Shown here piece by piece: positions 18,052-26,942 of a DNA stretch of 64,000 nt (its first letter is position 1; the number at the start of each line of letters is the position of its first letter). The stretch is taken from positions 1 to 64,000 of the forward strand of contig DNTB01000085.1 of assembly GCA_003499525.1 (NCBI GenBank), written 5' to 3'. The notes below the pieces were generated by a model. That model made no database searches, was not told where the DNA came from, and saw nothing but the letters and a program-made list of their open reading frames with translations. The stretch is from Flavobacteriales bacterium. Lineage in GTDB: Bacteria > Bacteroidota > Bacteroidia > Flavobacteriales_G > Salibacteraceae. Position numbers and translations under genes: made by a program.

Positions 18052-19341
18052 ATGAGATACGAAGCAATCGACAGGGGGCTTTTTGAGCAGAATAGGAAGG
18101 ATTTTATAAGCAGAATGAAACCCAGCTCTCTGGCTATTTTTAACTCAAATGACATTTATCCCATTAGTGCAGACAGCACTATTCCATTCAAGCAACATCG
18201 CGATATCTTCTATCTTTCCGGAGCGGATCAGGAAGAAAGTATTCTTTGTCTTTTCCCCGATTCAAAAAATCCAAAGAATCGGGAAATTCTGTTTTTAAAG
18301 GAAACCAATGAGGAAATTGCCATTTGGGAGGGCGAAAAACTCACAAAGGAAAGAGCTTTTGAGGTTTCGGGAATAGAAACAGTCTACTGGTTAACGGACT
18401 TTGAGAAAGTGCTGAAGTCATTGATGTCTGAGGCCAAACAGGTATATCTTAACACCAATGAGCATTTCAGGGCAAGCACGGAGGTTCAAACCCGTGAAGA
18501 CCGATTTATCGAATGGGTAAGAAAAGAGTATCCTGCCCATACCTTTTTAAGGAGCGCACCAATCCTGCATCAAATACGATCTGTGAAGAAGCCCCTGGAA
18601 ATCGACCTTATTCAAAAGGCCTGCAACATTACCGAAAAAGGGTTCAGAAGACTGCTTAATTTCATTGAGCCTGGTGTATGGGAACATGAAATTGAAGCTG
18701 AGTTGTGGCATGAGTTCATCCGGAACCGCGCAAATGGGTTCGCTTACACTCCCATAATCGCTTCAGGTTTTAATGCTTGTGTTCTGCACTATATCGAGAA
18801 CAATCAACAGGTACAAGACGGAGATGTTATTCTTATGGATTTTGGGGCAGAATATGGGAATTATGCCTCTGACCTTACCCGATGTGTTCCTACCAACGGA
18901 CGCTTTACACCGCGTCAGAAGGAGGTATATAATGCGGTGCTGCACGTAAAGAATGAAGCTAACAAAATTTTGAAACCTGGAATCCTACTTGCTGATTATC
19001 AGGATTCTGTAGGAAAAATCATGGAGGAGCAATTGCTCAAACTCAAACTCATTGATAAAACAGATATCAAAAATCAGGATCCGCTCTGGCCGGCGTACAA
19101 AAAGTATTTCATGCACGGCACTTCTCACTATATCGGTTTAGATACGCATGATTACGGTTCGTGGGTAGATCCTATTGCTGAGGACATGGTGTTTACTATT
19201 GAACCGGGCATTTATATACGTGAAGAAAATTTAGGTATTCGTCTTGAGGATGATATAGTGGTTAAAGAAAGTGAGAACATCAATCTCATGGGTAGTATTC
19301 CCATTGAAGCAGAAGAGATTGAAGAGCTCATGAATGGTTGA
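18052..19341 (+). CDS. pepP: Xaa-Pro aminopeptidase (M24B)
   Basis: Removes an N-terminal residue preceding proline from peptides; a cytoplasmic dimetal enzyme. The 429-residue protein has the aminopeptidase P N-terminal domain and a C-terminal pita-bread domain. The five metal ligands are readable: D263 (LMDFGAEYG), D274 (YASDLTR), H359 (HGTSHYIGLDTHDYG), E384 (FTIEPGIYI) and E399 (GIRLEDDIVV). It is transcribed alone, diverging from sdhC. Confidence 0.95.
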   Translation: MRYEAIDRGLFEQNRKDFISRMKPSSLAIFNSNDIYPISADSTIPFKQHRDIFYLSGADQEESILCLFPDSKNPKNREILFLKETNEEIAIWEGEKLTKERAFEVSGIETVYWLTDFEKVLKSLMSEAKQVYLNTNEHFRASTEVQTREDRFIEWVRKEYPAHTFLRSAPILHQIRSVKKPLEIDLIQKACNITEKGFRRLLNFIEPGVWEHEIEAELWHEFIRNRANGFAYTPIIASGFNACVLHYIENNQQVQDGDVILMDFGAEYGNYASDLTRCVPTNGRFTPRQKEVYNAVLHVKNEANKILKPGILLADYQDSVGKIMEEQLLKLKLIDKTDIKNQDPLWPAYKKYFMHGTSHYIGLDTHDYGSWVDPIAEDMVFTIEPGIYIREENLGIRLEDDIVVKESENINLMGSIPIEAEEIEELMNG

Positions 19342-19385
19342 TCTGTTTATTGATCCATTAACATTAATGTAATCGTTCCACTCAT

Positions 19386-19408
19386 GTAATTCAACATGGC
19401 TGAATTAC
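19386..19408. repeat. Inverted repeat over the Na/Pi cotransporter promoter (operator candidate)
   Basis: GTAATTCA (19386-19393) and TGAATTAC (19401-19408) are perfect 8-base inverted arms separated by 7 bases. The right arm overlaps the -7 element TACGTTTG by three bases, a position where a bound regulator would block or position RNA polymerase. Confidence 0.5.
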
Positions 19409-19413
19409 GTTTG
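19406..19413 (+). promoter_or_regulatory. -7 element of the Na/Pi cotransporter gene
   Basis: TACGTTTG, a perfect TAnnTTTG followed by C. Predicted leader about 16 bases to the ATG at 19433. Confidence 0.55.
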
Positions 19414-19432
19414 CAGGTTCATTCCCAATCAT

Positions 19433-21148
19433 ATGACTTTTGATATCTATGATGTATTTTATCTAGGAGGATCCCTTGCGCTCTTTATTTATGGGATGAA
19501 GGTCATGAGCGAAGGGCTGCAGAAAGCCGGTGGAGAAGGCTTTAAAAGAATTCTGAGCTCCATGACCCGAAACCGGGTCTTTGGTGTTGCTACGGGTTTT
19601 CTAATCACCGGACTTATCCAGTCCTCTTCAGCTACTACAGTAATGACGGTGAGTTTTGTGAATGCTGGCCTGCTCACACTTACGGAGTCGGCTGGGGTAA
19701 TGATGGGGGCCAATGTAGGAACTACGGTTACGGCATGGTTTCTTTCCATTTTGGGTTTTAAAGTGGATATCGCCAGTTTCACCATTCCACTACTAATAAT
19801 CAGTGTTCCTATGCTGTTTATTAAAAGGGGAAATGTTCGATTTTGGGGTGAAGCAATTACAGGGTTTTCATTGCTTTTTTATGGTCTCAAACTTCTAAAA
19901 GACGGGGTTCCTGATATTCAGAGCAATCCTGATCTACTGCTTTTTGTAACAGATATTACCGACCTCGGATACTTCTCCTATATTCTGTTTGTAGCAGTAG
20001 GAGCCATCCTCACTGTGGTGGTACAGTCTTCATCTGCAACCATGGCCATCACCCTGGTCATGACGGCTAATGGCTGGATCGACTTTGAAATTGCAGCGGC
20101 CATGATTCTGGGAGAGAACATAGGTACAACGGTTACTGCAGAGATCGCCTCACTTCCGGCTAATGTTCATGCAAAGAGATCAGCCAGAATACATTCATCC
20201 TTCAACGTTATTGGTGTAAGCTGGATGCTATTGCTATTTCCATTTTTTCTGAAAGGTATAGCATGGTTGAATGGTTTTGACAGTGTTGAAGCCTTAAATC
20301 AAAGCACAGAGGACATTCCATACGCCCTGTCTTCTTTTCACACCGCATTCAATGTAATCAACCTGCTATTGCTCATTGGATTTGTGCCCAATCTGGTTCG
20401 CTTTGTAACCAGACTGATACCGTCAAAAAGTAAATCCGATGAAGCTTTTCATCTTGAGTATTTGGGGTCCTCAATAATTACCGCTGAAATTTCAACTCTG
20501 GAGGCTAAAAAAGAAATTAGCAGAATGTCTAATTCATTATTAGGAATGCTCAGTGGCGTCAACAGCCTCCTATATGCCCGCGATGACGAAAATCGTAAGC
20601 AAATTCTTGATAGACTTCAAACCGATGAAGACAGCGCGGACAAATGGGAAGAAGAGATTGCCAATTTTCTCGCTAAAATTAGCTCAACAGAGCACACGGG
20701 TAAATCATCTGAGAACATCCAGCGGATGCTGGCCATAGTGCATGATATTGAAACCATATCCGATATTTTTATGGAGATGGGCAATACGTTAAGGCTCAAA
20801 AGCAAAAGAAAAATTTGGTTTGCACCTGAACAGCGCGAAATGATTAGTCAATACTTTGATTTAGTGCACAAGGCAACCAGGATAATGACTGTCAATATTG
20901 AAAAGTGGAATATCGAGGAGGATGATTTAGAGAATGCCAGAGTTGTAGAAATCAAGATCAACAAGTTTCGCAAAAAGGTCAGAAAAGACTACCTACTAAA
21001 AATTGAAGAAGGTGAATACAATATCAAAGGTGGTGTAGTTTATACAGATCTTTTCAACAATTGTGAACGTGCCGGGGATTACCTGTTCAGCATCAGCGAA
21101 ACCCTTGCCGCTGAGAGTAAGTTGCAAGACGAGCATACAAAAGCTTAG
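19433..21148 (+). CDS. Na/Pi cotransporter family protein with PhoU-like domain
   Basis: A 571-residue protein of the NptA/SLC34-like family. Two inverted membrane repeats each carry the signature QSSSAT (GLIQSSSATTVM and VVQSSSATMAI), with GANVGTTVTAW and GENIGTTVTAE in the matching partner helices. The C-terminal 200 residues are hydrophilic and helical like PhoU. The likely role is sodium-driven phosphate uptake or Pi-flux control at the inner membrane. The gene has its own promoter overlapped by an 8-base inverted repeat. Its TAG overlaps the convergent rnr stop by 4 bases. Confidence 0.93.
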   Translation: MTFDIYDVFYLGGSLALFIYGMKVMSEGLQKAGGEGFKRILSSMTRNRVFGVATGFLITGLIQSSSATTVMTVSFVNAGLLTLTESAGVMMGANVGTTVTAWFLSILGFKVDIASFTIPLLIISVPMLFIKRGNVRFWGEAITGFSLLFYGLKLLKDGVPDIQSNPDLLLFVTDITDLGYFSYILFVAVGAILTVVVQSSSATMAITLVMTANGWIDFEIAAAMILGENIGTTVTAEIASLPANVHAKRSARIHSSFNVIGVSWMLLLFPFFLKGIAWLNGFDSVEALNQSTEDIPYALSSFHTAFNVINLLLLIGFVPNLVRFVTRLIPSKSKSDEAFHLEYLGSSIITAEISTLEAKKEISRMSNSLLGMLSGVNSLLYARDDENRKQILDRLQTDEDSADKWEEEIANFLAKISSTEHTGKSSENIQRMLAIVHDIETISDIFMEMGNTLRLKSKRKIWFAPEQREMISQYFDLVHKATRIMTVNIEKWNIEEDDLENARVVEIKINKFRKKVRKDYLLKIEEGEYNIKGGVVYTDLFNNCERAGDYLFSISETLAAESKLQDEHTKA

Positions 21149-23298
21149 TTCTCAACTGTACCCATCAACTTGAAGTCCAACCTTCGGTTGAACAAGTCTG
21201 CTTTTACGACTTTAATTCTTATTGCATCTCCAAGTTGATATTCCCTTTGCGTATTATGTCCGATGATCTTATAGCTGGACTCATCAAACACGAAATAGTC
21301 CCCCCCAATATCGCGAAGACGAATCATCCCTTCACATTTGTTCTCTATGAGTTCTACATAAATACCCCATTCTGTAACGCCTGAAATGACACCTTCAAAT
21401 TCTTTACCCACTTCATCCTGCATGAATAAAACCTGAAAGAATTTAATGGAGTCTCGCTCTGCTTCAGCAGCTTTTCTTTCCATTTCCGAACTGTGCTTGC
21501 AATACTGCTCAAGAATTTCTGTCGGTTTGTACTGATCTCCTTTGTCGTATGCTGCTAAAAGCCGGTGCACCAACATATCGGGGTATCGTCGTATCGGAGA
21601 GGTAAAGTGGGTGTAATAATGAAATGACAAACCGTAGTGCCCAATATTTCGGGTGCTGTATTCCGCCTTTGCCATGGTACGAATGGCCAGTTGTTCGAGC
21701 ATGTTTTCCTCTCGCTTTCCCTGAATCTCGCTAAGAAGCGCATTCATGGAACCCGCAATATCGCTTGTTGTTTTGGTTTTAAAGTTGTAGCCAAAGGTTT
21801 TCACGAATAGTGCAAAATCGAGTATTTTTTTTGGGTCGGGCCTATCGTGAATACGAAATACAAAGGGTTTCGGTGAATGGCCCTTTCTTGGTTTTGCAAT
21901 GTGAGCTGCAACAGTTCGATTTGCAAGAAGCATAAACTCTTCAATGAGTTTATGTGCATCTTTCTGCATCTTGAAGTAGACACTTTCCGGCTGCTTGTCG
22001 GCATCGAGTTTGAAGCGAACCTCAACCTTATCAAAAGCTATCGACCCCTTTTCCAACCTCCTCTTTCGAAGGATTTTAGCCAGATCATTAACTTTTCCAA
22101 GCTCTTCCTTGTAATCGCCCTCACCTCCCTCTAATATTTCTTGAACCTCTTCGTACGTGAATCGTCTATCAGAATGAATAACCGTTCTTTTGACCTGATA
22201 ATCAAGTACTTCAGCCCGGCTATTAATCTTGAAAATACAGCTGTATGTGAGTTTATCCTCATGAGGATTTAAAGAACAAACACCATTTGAAAGGACTTCC
22301 GGAAGCATAGGAACCACCCGATCAACCAGATAAATAGAGGTAGCTCGATCGATGGCCTCCTGATCGATAATGGAATCGGGCTGCACATAGTGGGTCACGT
22401 CTGCTATGTGTACACCTATCTCATACTTATTTTCTTCAAGTTCTTTAAACGATATCGCATCATCAAAATCTTTCGCATCAGCAGGATCGATGGTGAAAGT
22501 AGTAGTGTCACGAAAGTCCAGTCGACGGTCAATTTCCTTTTGTGCAATAGTGGTGTCAATTTTTGCGGCTTCTTCCTCAACATCTTTTGGAAAACGATGA
22601 GGCAAACCGTGTTGAGCCAATATTGAAAAGGCCTCAGCATCCTTATCTCCCACAGGGCCAAGCACATCGATAATCTCACCAAAGGGGGTGGTAGAATCTT
22701 TAGGCCAATCCGTCATTCGGGCAATGGCCTTTTCCCCATTCTTTGCCCCATTGATTTTGTCCAATGGAATGTAGATGTCGACGGACATGTTGGGATTGTC
22801 CGGAACCAGAAAAGCGAATTTTGGAGATAACTCCACCGTTCCTGCAAACTCCGTTGCGGCTCTTTCGACAATTTCAACCACCTGGCCAGAGGGTCGGCCT
22901 CTTTTTCTTTGAGCGAGCAGATATATCTTTACTATATCTCCATCAAGTGCGTGTTTTACAAATTTGGGTGGAATAAAAATATCTTCCTCTACCTGGTCGG
23001 AAACAACGTAAGCTACACCATTTCTCTTGAGCTCAATTCTCCCCGTAAGCCATATAGGTTTCGATTTTAGCATGAACTTTCCACGATCGGGCTCTTTGAG
23101 CAACCCATCGCTTTTCATGGCCTGCATAATTTTTATGATCTTGGATCTGGACCTGGCATCATTAAGCCTAAGTGCAGCTGCCACTTGCTTGTAGTTATAC
23201 TTCTTTCCTGCCTTTTCTCTGAAGAATTCGAGGATCTGGTCTTTGATTTTGTGGTCGAAACTTCCATCGTTTCGTTTTTGGTATCTTGATTTAGCCAT
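21145..23298 (-). CDS. rnr: Ribonuclease R
   Basis: A 3'-5' exoribonuclease of the RNase II/R family that degrades structured RNA. The 717-residue protein runs: basic N-terminal helix-turn-helix (KQVAAALRLNDARSRSKIIKIMQAM), two cold-shock domains, the RNB catalytic domain with FTIDPADAKDFDDAISF (metal-binding Asp residues) and the SFHYYTHFTSPIRRYPDMLVH region, then an S1 domain (EFEGVISGVTEWGIYVEL). The ATG at 23298 (MAKSRYQKRND) is preferred over a further-upstream in-frame start, because the extra residues look random and the promoter -7 element lies inside them. Confidence 0.95.
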   Translation of the reverse strand: MAKSRYQKRNDGSFDHKIKDQILEFFREKAGKKYNYKQVAAALRLNDARSRSKIIKIMQAMKSDGLLKEPDRGKFMLKSKPIWLTGRIELKRNGVAYVVSDQVEEDIFIPPKFVKHALDGDIVKIYLLAQRKRGRPSGQVVEIVERAATEFAGTVELSPKFAFLVPDNPNMSVDIYIPLDKINGAKNGEKAIARMTDWPKDSTTPFGEIIDVLGPVGDKDAEAFSILAQHGLPHRFPKDVEEEAAKIDTTIAQKEIDRRLDFRDTTTFTIDPADAKDFDDAISFKELEENKYEIGVHIADVTHYVQPDSIIDQEAIDRATSIYLVDRVVPMLPEVLSNGVCSLNPHEDKLTYSCIFKINSRAEVLDYQVKRTVIHSDRRFTYEEVQEILEGGEGDYKEELGKVNDLAKILRKRRLEKGSIAFDKVEVRFKLDADKQPESVYFKMQKDAHKLIEEFMLLANRTVAAHIAKPRKGHSPKPFVFRIHDRPDPKKILDFALFVKTFGYNFKTKTTSDIAGSMNALLSEIQGKREENMLEQLAIRTMAKAEYSTRNIGHYGLSFHYYTHFTSPIRRYPDMLVHRLLAAYDKGDQYKPTEILEQYCKHSSEMERKAAEAERDSIKFFQVLFMQDEVGKEFEGVISGVTEWGIYVELIENKCEGMIRLRDIGGDYFVFDESSYKIIGHNTQREYQLGDAIRIKVVKADLFNRRLDFKLMGTVEN

Positions 23299-23308
23299 AT
23301 TAACGGGG

Positions 23309-23316
23309 CAAATGTA
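23309..23316 (-). promoter_or_regulatory. -7 element of rnr
   Basis: TACATTTG on the minus strand (23316-23309), perfect TAnnTTTG, only about 10 bases before the ATG at 23298. It supports that start. Confidence 0.5.
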
Positions 23317-23355
23317 GTTGAACAATCGGCCCCCAATTACCTGTTTACCATTTAC

Positions 23356-23363
23356 TAACTTTG
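23356..23363 (+). promoter_or_regulatory. -7 element of the ferritin gene
   Basis: TAACTTTG, perfect TAnnTTTG. Predicted leader about 15 bases to the ATG at 23382. No Fur-box-like palindrome was seen beside it. Confidence 0.5.
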
Positions 23364-23381
23364 AAATCAAAATCACAGATA

Positions 23382-23903
23382 ATGTTATCAGAAAGCATAG
23401 AAAAGCAATTAAACCATCAGGTACAACTAGAAGGACAGTCGTCAAACGTTTATCTGGCCATGGCTTCATGGGCAGAAAATGCAGGATATGAAGGAGTGGC
23501 TTCTTTCATGTACCGCCATTCTGATGAAGAGCGAATGCACATGTTAAAGCTCATAAAATTCATCAATGAAAGAGGAGGAAAAGCCTGTGTTCCCGCTCTG
23601 GAGGAACCCAATAATCAATATAACGATCTTCAGGATGTCTTCCAATCATTACTTGAACACGAGCAACACGTAACCAACGAAATCAACGGTTTAGTGCATA
23701 TGTCCCTCAATGAAAAAGACTATACCACGCACAATTTTCTCCAATGGTATGTTTCAGAACAACTAGAGGAAGAAGCTCTGGCCAGAACCATTCTCGACAA
23801 GCTGAAAATAATTGGCAATGATTCAGGCAGCGGACTATATCTTTTCGACAGAGACATCTTGAACATTTCTGCGGACACTGCCAACGACATAGCAGCAGGT
23901 TAG
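23382..23903 (+). CDS. ftnA: Non-heme ferritin
   Basis: Iron-storage cage protein that oxidises Fe(II) and stores Fe(III). The 173-residue protein has the four-helix bundle with ferroxidase ligands E (QLEGQSSNVYLAMA), the EExxH motif in SDEERMHMLKL, and later glutamates in HEQHVTNEI and SEQLEEEALARTI. The ATG at 23382 (MLSESIEKQL) fits the family; an in-frame TTG at 23361 lies inside the promoter. It diverges from rnr and is followed 13 bases later by the CvpA gene. Confidence 0.95.
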   Translation: MLSESIEKQLNHQVQLEGQSSNVYLAMASWAENAGYEGVASFMYRHSDEERMHMLKLIKFINERGGKACVPALEEPNNQYNDLQDVFQSLLEHEQHVTNEINGLVHMSLNEKDYTTHNFLQWYVSEQLEEEALARTILDKLKIIGNDSGSGLYLFDRDILNISADTANDIAAG

Positions 23904-23916
23904 TACTTTTGCGGCG

Positions 23917-24477
23917 ATGAACTACATTGACATCGCTGTATTTCTTCTTCTATTACTCAGCGCATTCAATGGCTATCGACGAGGTTTCGTCATGGCGATA
24001 TTTTCTTTGTTGGCCTTGATTTTGGGTATTGTCGGAGCCATTTATTTTTCCGATGTGGTAGCCAGCTGGTTAATCAAAGAGGACATTATGAGCCAGCAAT
24101 TGGTGCATATTGTTTCTTTCCTTATCACTTTTGCTGCAATACTTATCGGTATCAACCTGGCAGGTAAAGGAGTTCATAAAGCATTTGATATGGCCGCGTT
24201 GGGTTTATTCAACCGAATAGTAGGAGCTTTTTTTGCCCTATTGAAATCTGCGCTGATAATCAGCTTTTTATTCTATGCTTTTGAGTACTTCAATCATAAA
24301 TGGAACATGGTTGAAGACCGCTCATTGCTGCAGGAATCGAGGACCTACTATCCTATGGAGCAATCCGCTGAGTGGATAATAGAAGCTATCTCCTCAAACG
24401 ATTGGTTCAAGAGTTTTGAGTTTGAAGAAATTCAAAAGGATATCGAAAAGAAGGTAGACGATATTACCCGAGAATAG
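23917..24477 (+). CDS. CvpA family membrane protein
   Basis: A 186-residue protein with four predicted transmembrane helices. The N-terminal signature MNYIDIAVFLLLLLSAFNGYRRG is typical of CvpA/YtxA proteins (named for colicin V production; the general role is unclear, linked to envelope homeostasis). A conserved GLFNRIVGAFFALLK segment precedes the last helix. The C-terminus is an acidic tail. It follows ferritin closely and overlaps the convergent pgk gene by 14 bases. Confidence 0.85.
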   Translation: MNYIDIAVFLLLLLSAFNGYRRGFVMAIFSLLALILGIVGAIYFSDVVASWLIKEDIMSQQLVHIVSFLITFAAILIGINLAGKGVHKAFDMAALGLFNRIVGAFFALLKSALIISFLFYAFEYFNHKWNMVEDRSLLQESRTYYPMEQSAEWIIEAISSNDWFKSFEFEEIQKDIEKKVDDITRE

Positions 24478-25654
24478 CCTTTACTCCGGGCAAATCCTTA
24501 CCTTCAATTAGTTCCAAAAGAGCGCCGCCTCCAGTGGAAACATAGCTTACATGTTCTTTCAGACCATACTTATTGATAGCAGCCACTGAGTCACCTCCTC
24601 CGATCAGGGAAAATGCGCCCGCTTCAGTCGCCTGAACTATAGCATTGGCGACACTCTTGGTTCCGTTTTCAAAGTTTGTGAATTCAAATACTCCTGTTGG
24701 GCCATTCCAGAGGATCGTTCTTGATTCGCGAATACACTTTTCATATTCCTCGACCGCTTCTTCTCCAATATCCAGCCCCATCCAACCTTCTGGTATTTCA
24801 TCAGAAGCACTTTGTAGCCTCTGAGCATCGTTGCTGAACTCATCTGCGATGATAGAGTCTGAGGGAAGCAAAACCCGAATGCCCTTCTGCTCAGCCAATT
24901 GCAGGATTTCATTCGCCTTATCGAGAAAATCGTTCTCAACAAGAGAATCTCCAATTTCACCTCCCTGTGCTTTAATGAAGGTGTAGGTCATCCCACCTCC
25001 AATAATCAGGTTATCAATTTTGTCAAAAAGGTTTTCGATAATTCCGATTTTCGTCGAAACTTTCGCTCCACCGATTATTGCTGTAAATGGCTTCTCATAG
25101 CTCTTCATCACTTTCTGCACACTGCTCAGTTCGGCCTCCATAAGGTATCCAAACATCTTTTTTTCCGGAAAGAAATCTGCAATAACCGCGGTGGAAGCAT
25201 GTGCCCTGTGGGCCGTTCCGAATGCATCATTGACATATACATCTGCCAAGCCGGCGAGCTTACCGGCAAACGAAGGGTCTCCGCTTTTTTCTTCCGGATA
25301 AAATCTCAGGTTCTCCAATACCAATATATCTCCCTCTGAAAGCTCCTCTATCTTCTTCTGAACTTTCTCGCCCACACAATCATCCACAAAATGAACCGGG
25401 CGGTCCAAAATCTCGGCTAACCGCTTTGCTACGGGCCCTAACGAGAATTTCTTTTCAGGCCCTCCTTTTGGACGGCCCAAATGACTCATTAGAATAGCAA
25501 TGCCACCATCGTTGCTGATTTTTTCAATGGTTGGTATAGCTGCTCTTATGCGGGTATCGTCAATGACTACGAGTTCGTTGCTCAAAGGAACGTTGAAATC
25601 AACACGAACAATTGCTTTAAAGCCTTTAAAATCAAATGATTGAATGTTTTTCAT
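24464..25654 (-). CDS. pgk: Phosphoglycerate kinase
   Basis: Glycolytic enzyme converting 1,3-bisphosphoglycerate and ADP to 3-phosphoglycerate and ATP. The 396-residue protein shows RVDFNVPL, LMSHLGRPKG and NDAFGTAHRAHAST in the N-domain; GGAKVSTKIGIIENL, GPTGVFEF and GGGDSVAAI form the nucleotide site of the C-domain. The length is normal. It is monocistronic by layout; its candidate -7 element overlaps that of the divergent holB. Confidence 0.97.
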   Translation of the reverse strand: MKNIQSFDFKGFKAIVRVDFNVPLSNELVVIDDTRIRAAIPTIEKISNDGGIAILMSHLGRPKGGPEKKFSLGPVAKRLAEILDRPVHFVDDCVGEKVQKKIEELSEGDILVLENLRFYPEEKSGDPSFAGKLAGLADVYVNDAFGTAHRAHASTAVIADFFPEKKMFGYLMEAELSSVQKVMKSYEKPFTAIIGGAKVSTKIGIIENLFDKIDNLIIGGGMTYTFIKAQGGEIGDSLVENDFLDKANEILQLAEQKGIRVLLPSDSIIADEFSNDAQRLQSASDEIPEGWMGLDIGEEAVEEYEKCIRESRTILWNGPTGVFEFTNFENGTKSVANAIVQATEAGAFSLIGGGDSVAAINKYGLKEHVSYVSTGGGALLELIEGKDLPGVKAILG

Positions 25655-25740
25655 AGTGTTCAGATTGAGAGCTTAAAGCTAAAAGCATTATTGAAATCTA
25701 CAACACGACAAAAATCAAATTAAGGTGAATATTTAATGCG

Positions 25741-25748
25741 CAAAATTA
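25741..25748 (-). promoter_or_regulatory. -7 element of pgk, overlapping the holB element
   Basis: TAATTTTG on the minus strand (25748-25741), perfect TAnnTTTG, with a leader of about 83 bases to the pgk ATG. It shares the TA pair with the plus-strand element at 25747-25754. Confidence 0.4.
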
Positions 25749-25754
25749 CCTTTG
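25747..25754 (+). promoter_or_regulatory. -7 element of holB, predicted leaderless
   Basis: TACCTTTG, perfect TAnnTTTG, ending 4 bases before the ATG at 25759. Transcription would begin at or next to the start codon. Confidence 0.4.
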
Positions 25755-25758
25755 AGCC

Positions 25759-26910
25759 ATGCACTGGAATGATGTTATTGGACATGAGCGTCTAAAACAG
25801 TCTCTTCAACAAACCATAGATGCTGATCATATAAGCCATGCTTATCTGATTTCTGGAAAGGAAGGCTACGGTGGGCTTCCGCTTGCTTTGGCTTTTGCAA
25901 CACAAATACTGTGTCTCGAAAGCCCGGATAGGGCTAATTGTATTGCCAAATGCGCGAAACTTATTCATCCCGACCTACATTTTGTTTTTCCTGTAAACCG
26001 AACGAAGAAGTCGGGGGATGTTGCGGTTAAAGATTTAAAGAGCAACTTGTTTCTCGAGGACTGGAGGGCTGCAGTTCTGAATAACCCTTATATGTCTGCT
26101 TATGATTGGATGAAAGCCTTGGGAATCGAGAAAAAACAAGGAAACATCAGCGTTGCTCAGAGTCAACAAATTATTGCGGATTTAGCTTTGCGCCCTTACG
26201 AATCAGCCTATAAAGTGATGCTGATTTGGCTACCGGAAAGAATGGCAGCCCCAGCGTCAAATAAACTTCTAAAAATCCTTGAAGAACCCCCTCAAAAAAC
26301 AGTTTTCCTTTTGATTAGCGTACACCCTGAAAAACTCTTGTCTACAATTTTATCGCGTGTTCATGTCATTCACCTAAAACCCATTCAACGAGATGAAATT
26401 ATAGTAGCGCTGAAAACAAAGCTTCAGTTAAAAAATTCGGATGCTGAGCATTTGAGCAAAATCAGCCACGGTGATTATAGCTTCGCCATGAGGTTGGTGC
26501 AAAATCAATCTGATCGAGAAGCTATTACGGAGAGTTTCAAACAATGGATGCGCATGCTCTGGCAAAAAGATTATAGTGAGCTTCTGCAGTGGGTAGAGCA
26601 CATGGCAGCTGAAGGTCGCGAGAATCAAATTCATTTTCTCAATTATGGCATGCATCTTTTCCGTGAAAGTCTCATTTGGCAATACGGAAAGACCGCAAAA
26701 AACGACATAAACCGGTCAGATGAGAATGAGGCTCATTTCCTTGCTAAGTTTCATCCCTACATTCACTCAGGAAATGTTTTGTCCATTACGGGACTTTTCG
26801 AAAAAGGGATTTTTAACATCGAAAGGAATGCCAATCAGCGCCTTGTATTCATTAATATCTCATTGAAAATGATGAAGCTCATAAGGCTGAAGGAAATTTC
26901 AGCCAACTAA
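25759..26910 (+). CDS. holB: DNA polymerase III delta' subunit
   Basis: Clamp-loader subunit of the replicase. The 383-residue protein starts MHWNDVIGHERLKQSLQQ and has an AAA+ fold with a degenerate P-loop (SGKEGYGG), as usual for delta'. Cysteines suited to the zinc module appear in CLESPDRANC and AKCAKLIHP. The sensor-region helix NKLLKILEEPPQKTVFLLIS is diagnostic of DnaX/HolB. It is directly followed by ricT, an order also known from Bacillus. Confidence 0.93.
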   Translation: MHWNDVIGHERLKQSLQQTIDADHISHAYLISGKEGYGGLPLALAFATQILCLESPDRANCIAKCAKLIHPDLHFVFPVNRTKKSGDVAVKDLKSNLFLEDWRAAVLNNPYMSAYDWMKALGIEKKQGNISVAQSQQIIADLALRPYESAYKVMLIWLPERMAAPASNKLLKILEEPPQKTVFLLISVHPEKLLSTILSRVHVIHLKPIQRDEIIVALKTKLQLKNSDAEHLSKISHGDYSFAMRLVQNQSDREAITESFKQWMRMLWQKDYSELLQWVEHMAAEGRENQIHFLNYGMHLFRESLIWQYGKTAKNDINRSDENEAHFLAKFHPYIHSGNVLSITGLFEKGIFNIERNANQRLVFINISLKMMKLIRLKEISAN

Positions 26911-26919
26911 TCAATTGGT

Positions 26920-26927
26920 TACTTTTG
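26920..26927 (+). promoter_or_regulatory. -7 element before ricT
   Basis: TACTTTTG, perfect TAnnTTTG, with a predicted leader of about 12 bases to the ATG at 26943. It lies just after the holB stop, so ricT may be transcribed both with holB and from here. Confidence 0.4.
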
Positions 26928-26942
26928 GTGGTTTATCAATTT

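Noticed and set aside
23299..23469. N-terminal extension of RNase R with hydrophobic residues
   Set aside because: It reads across the divergent promoter region and into ferritin; RNase R is cytosolic and starts at MAKSRYQ.
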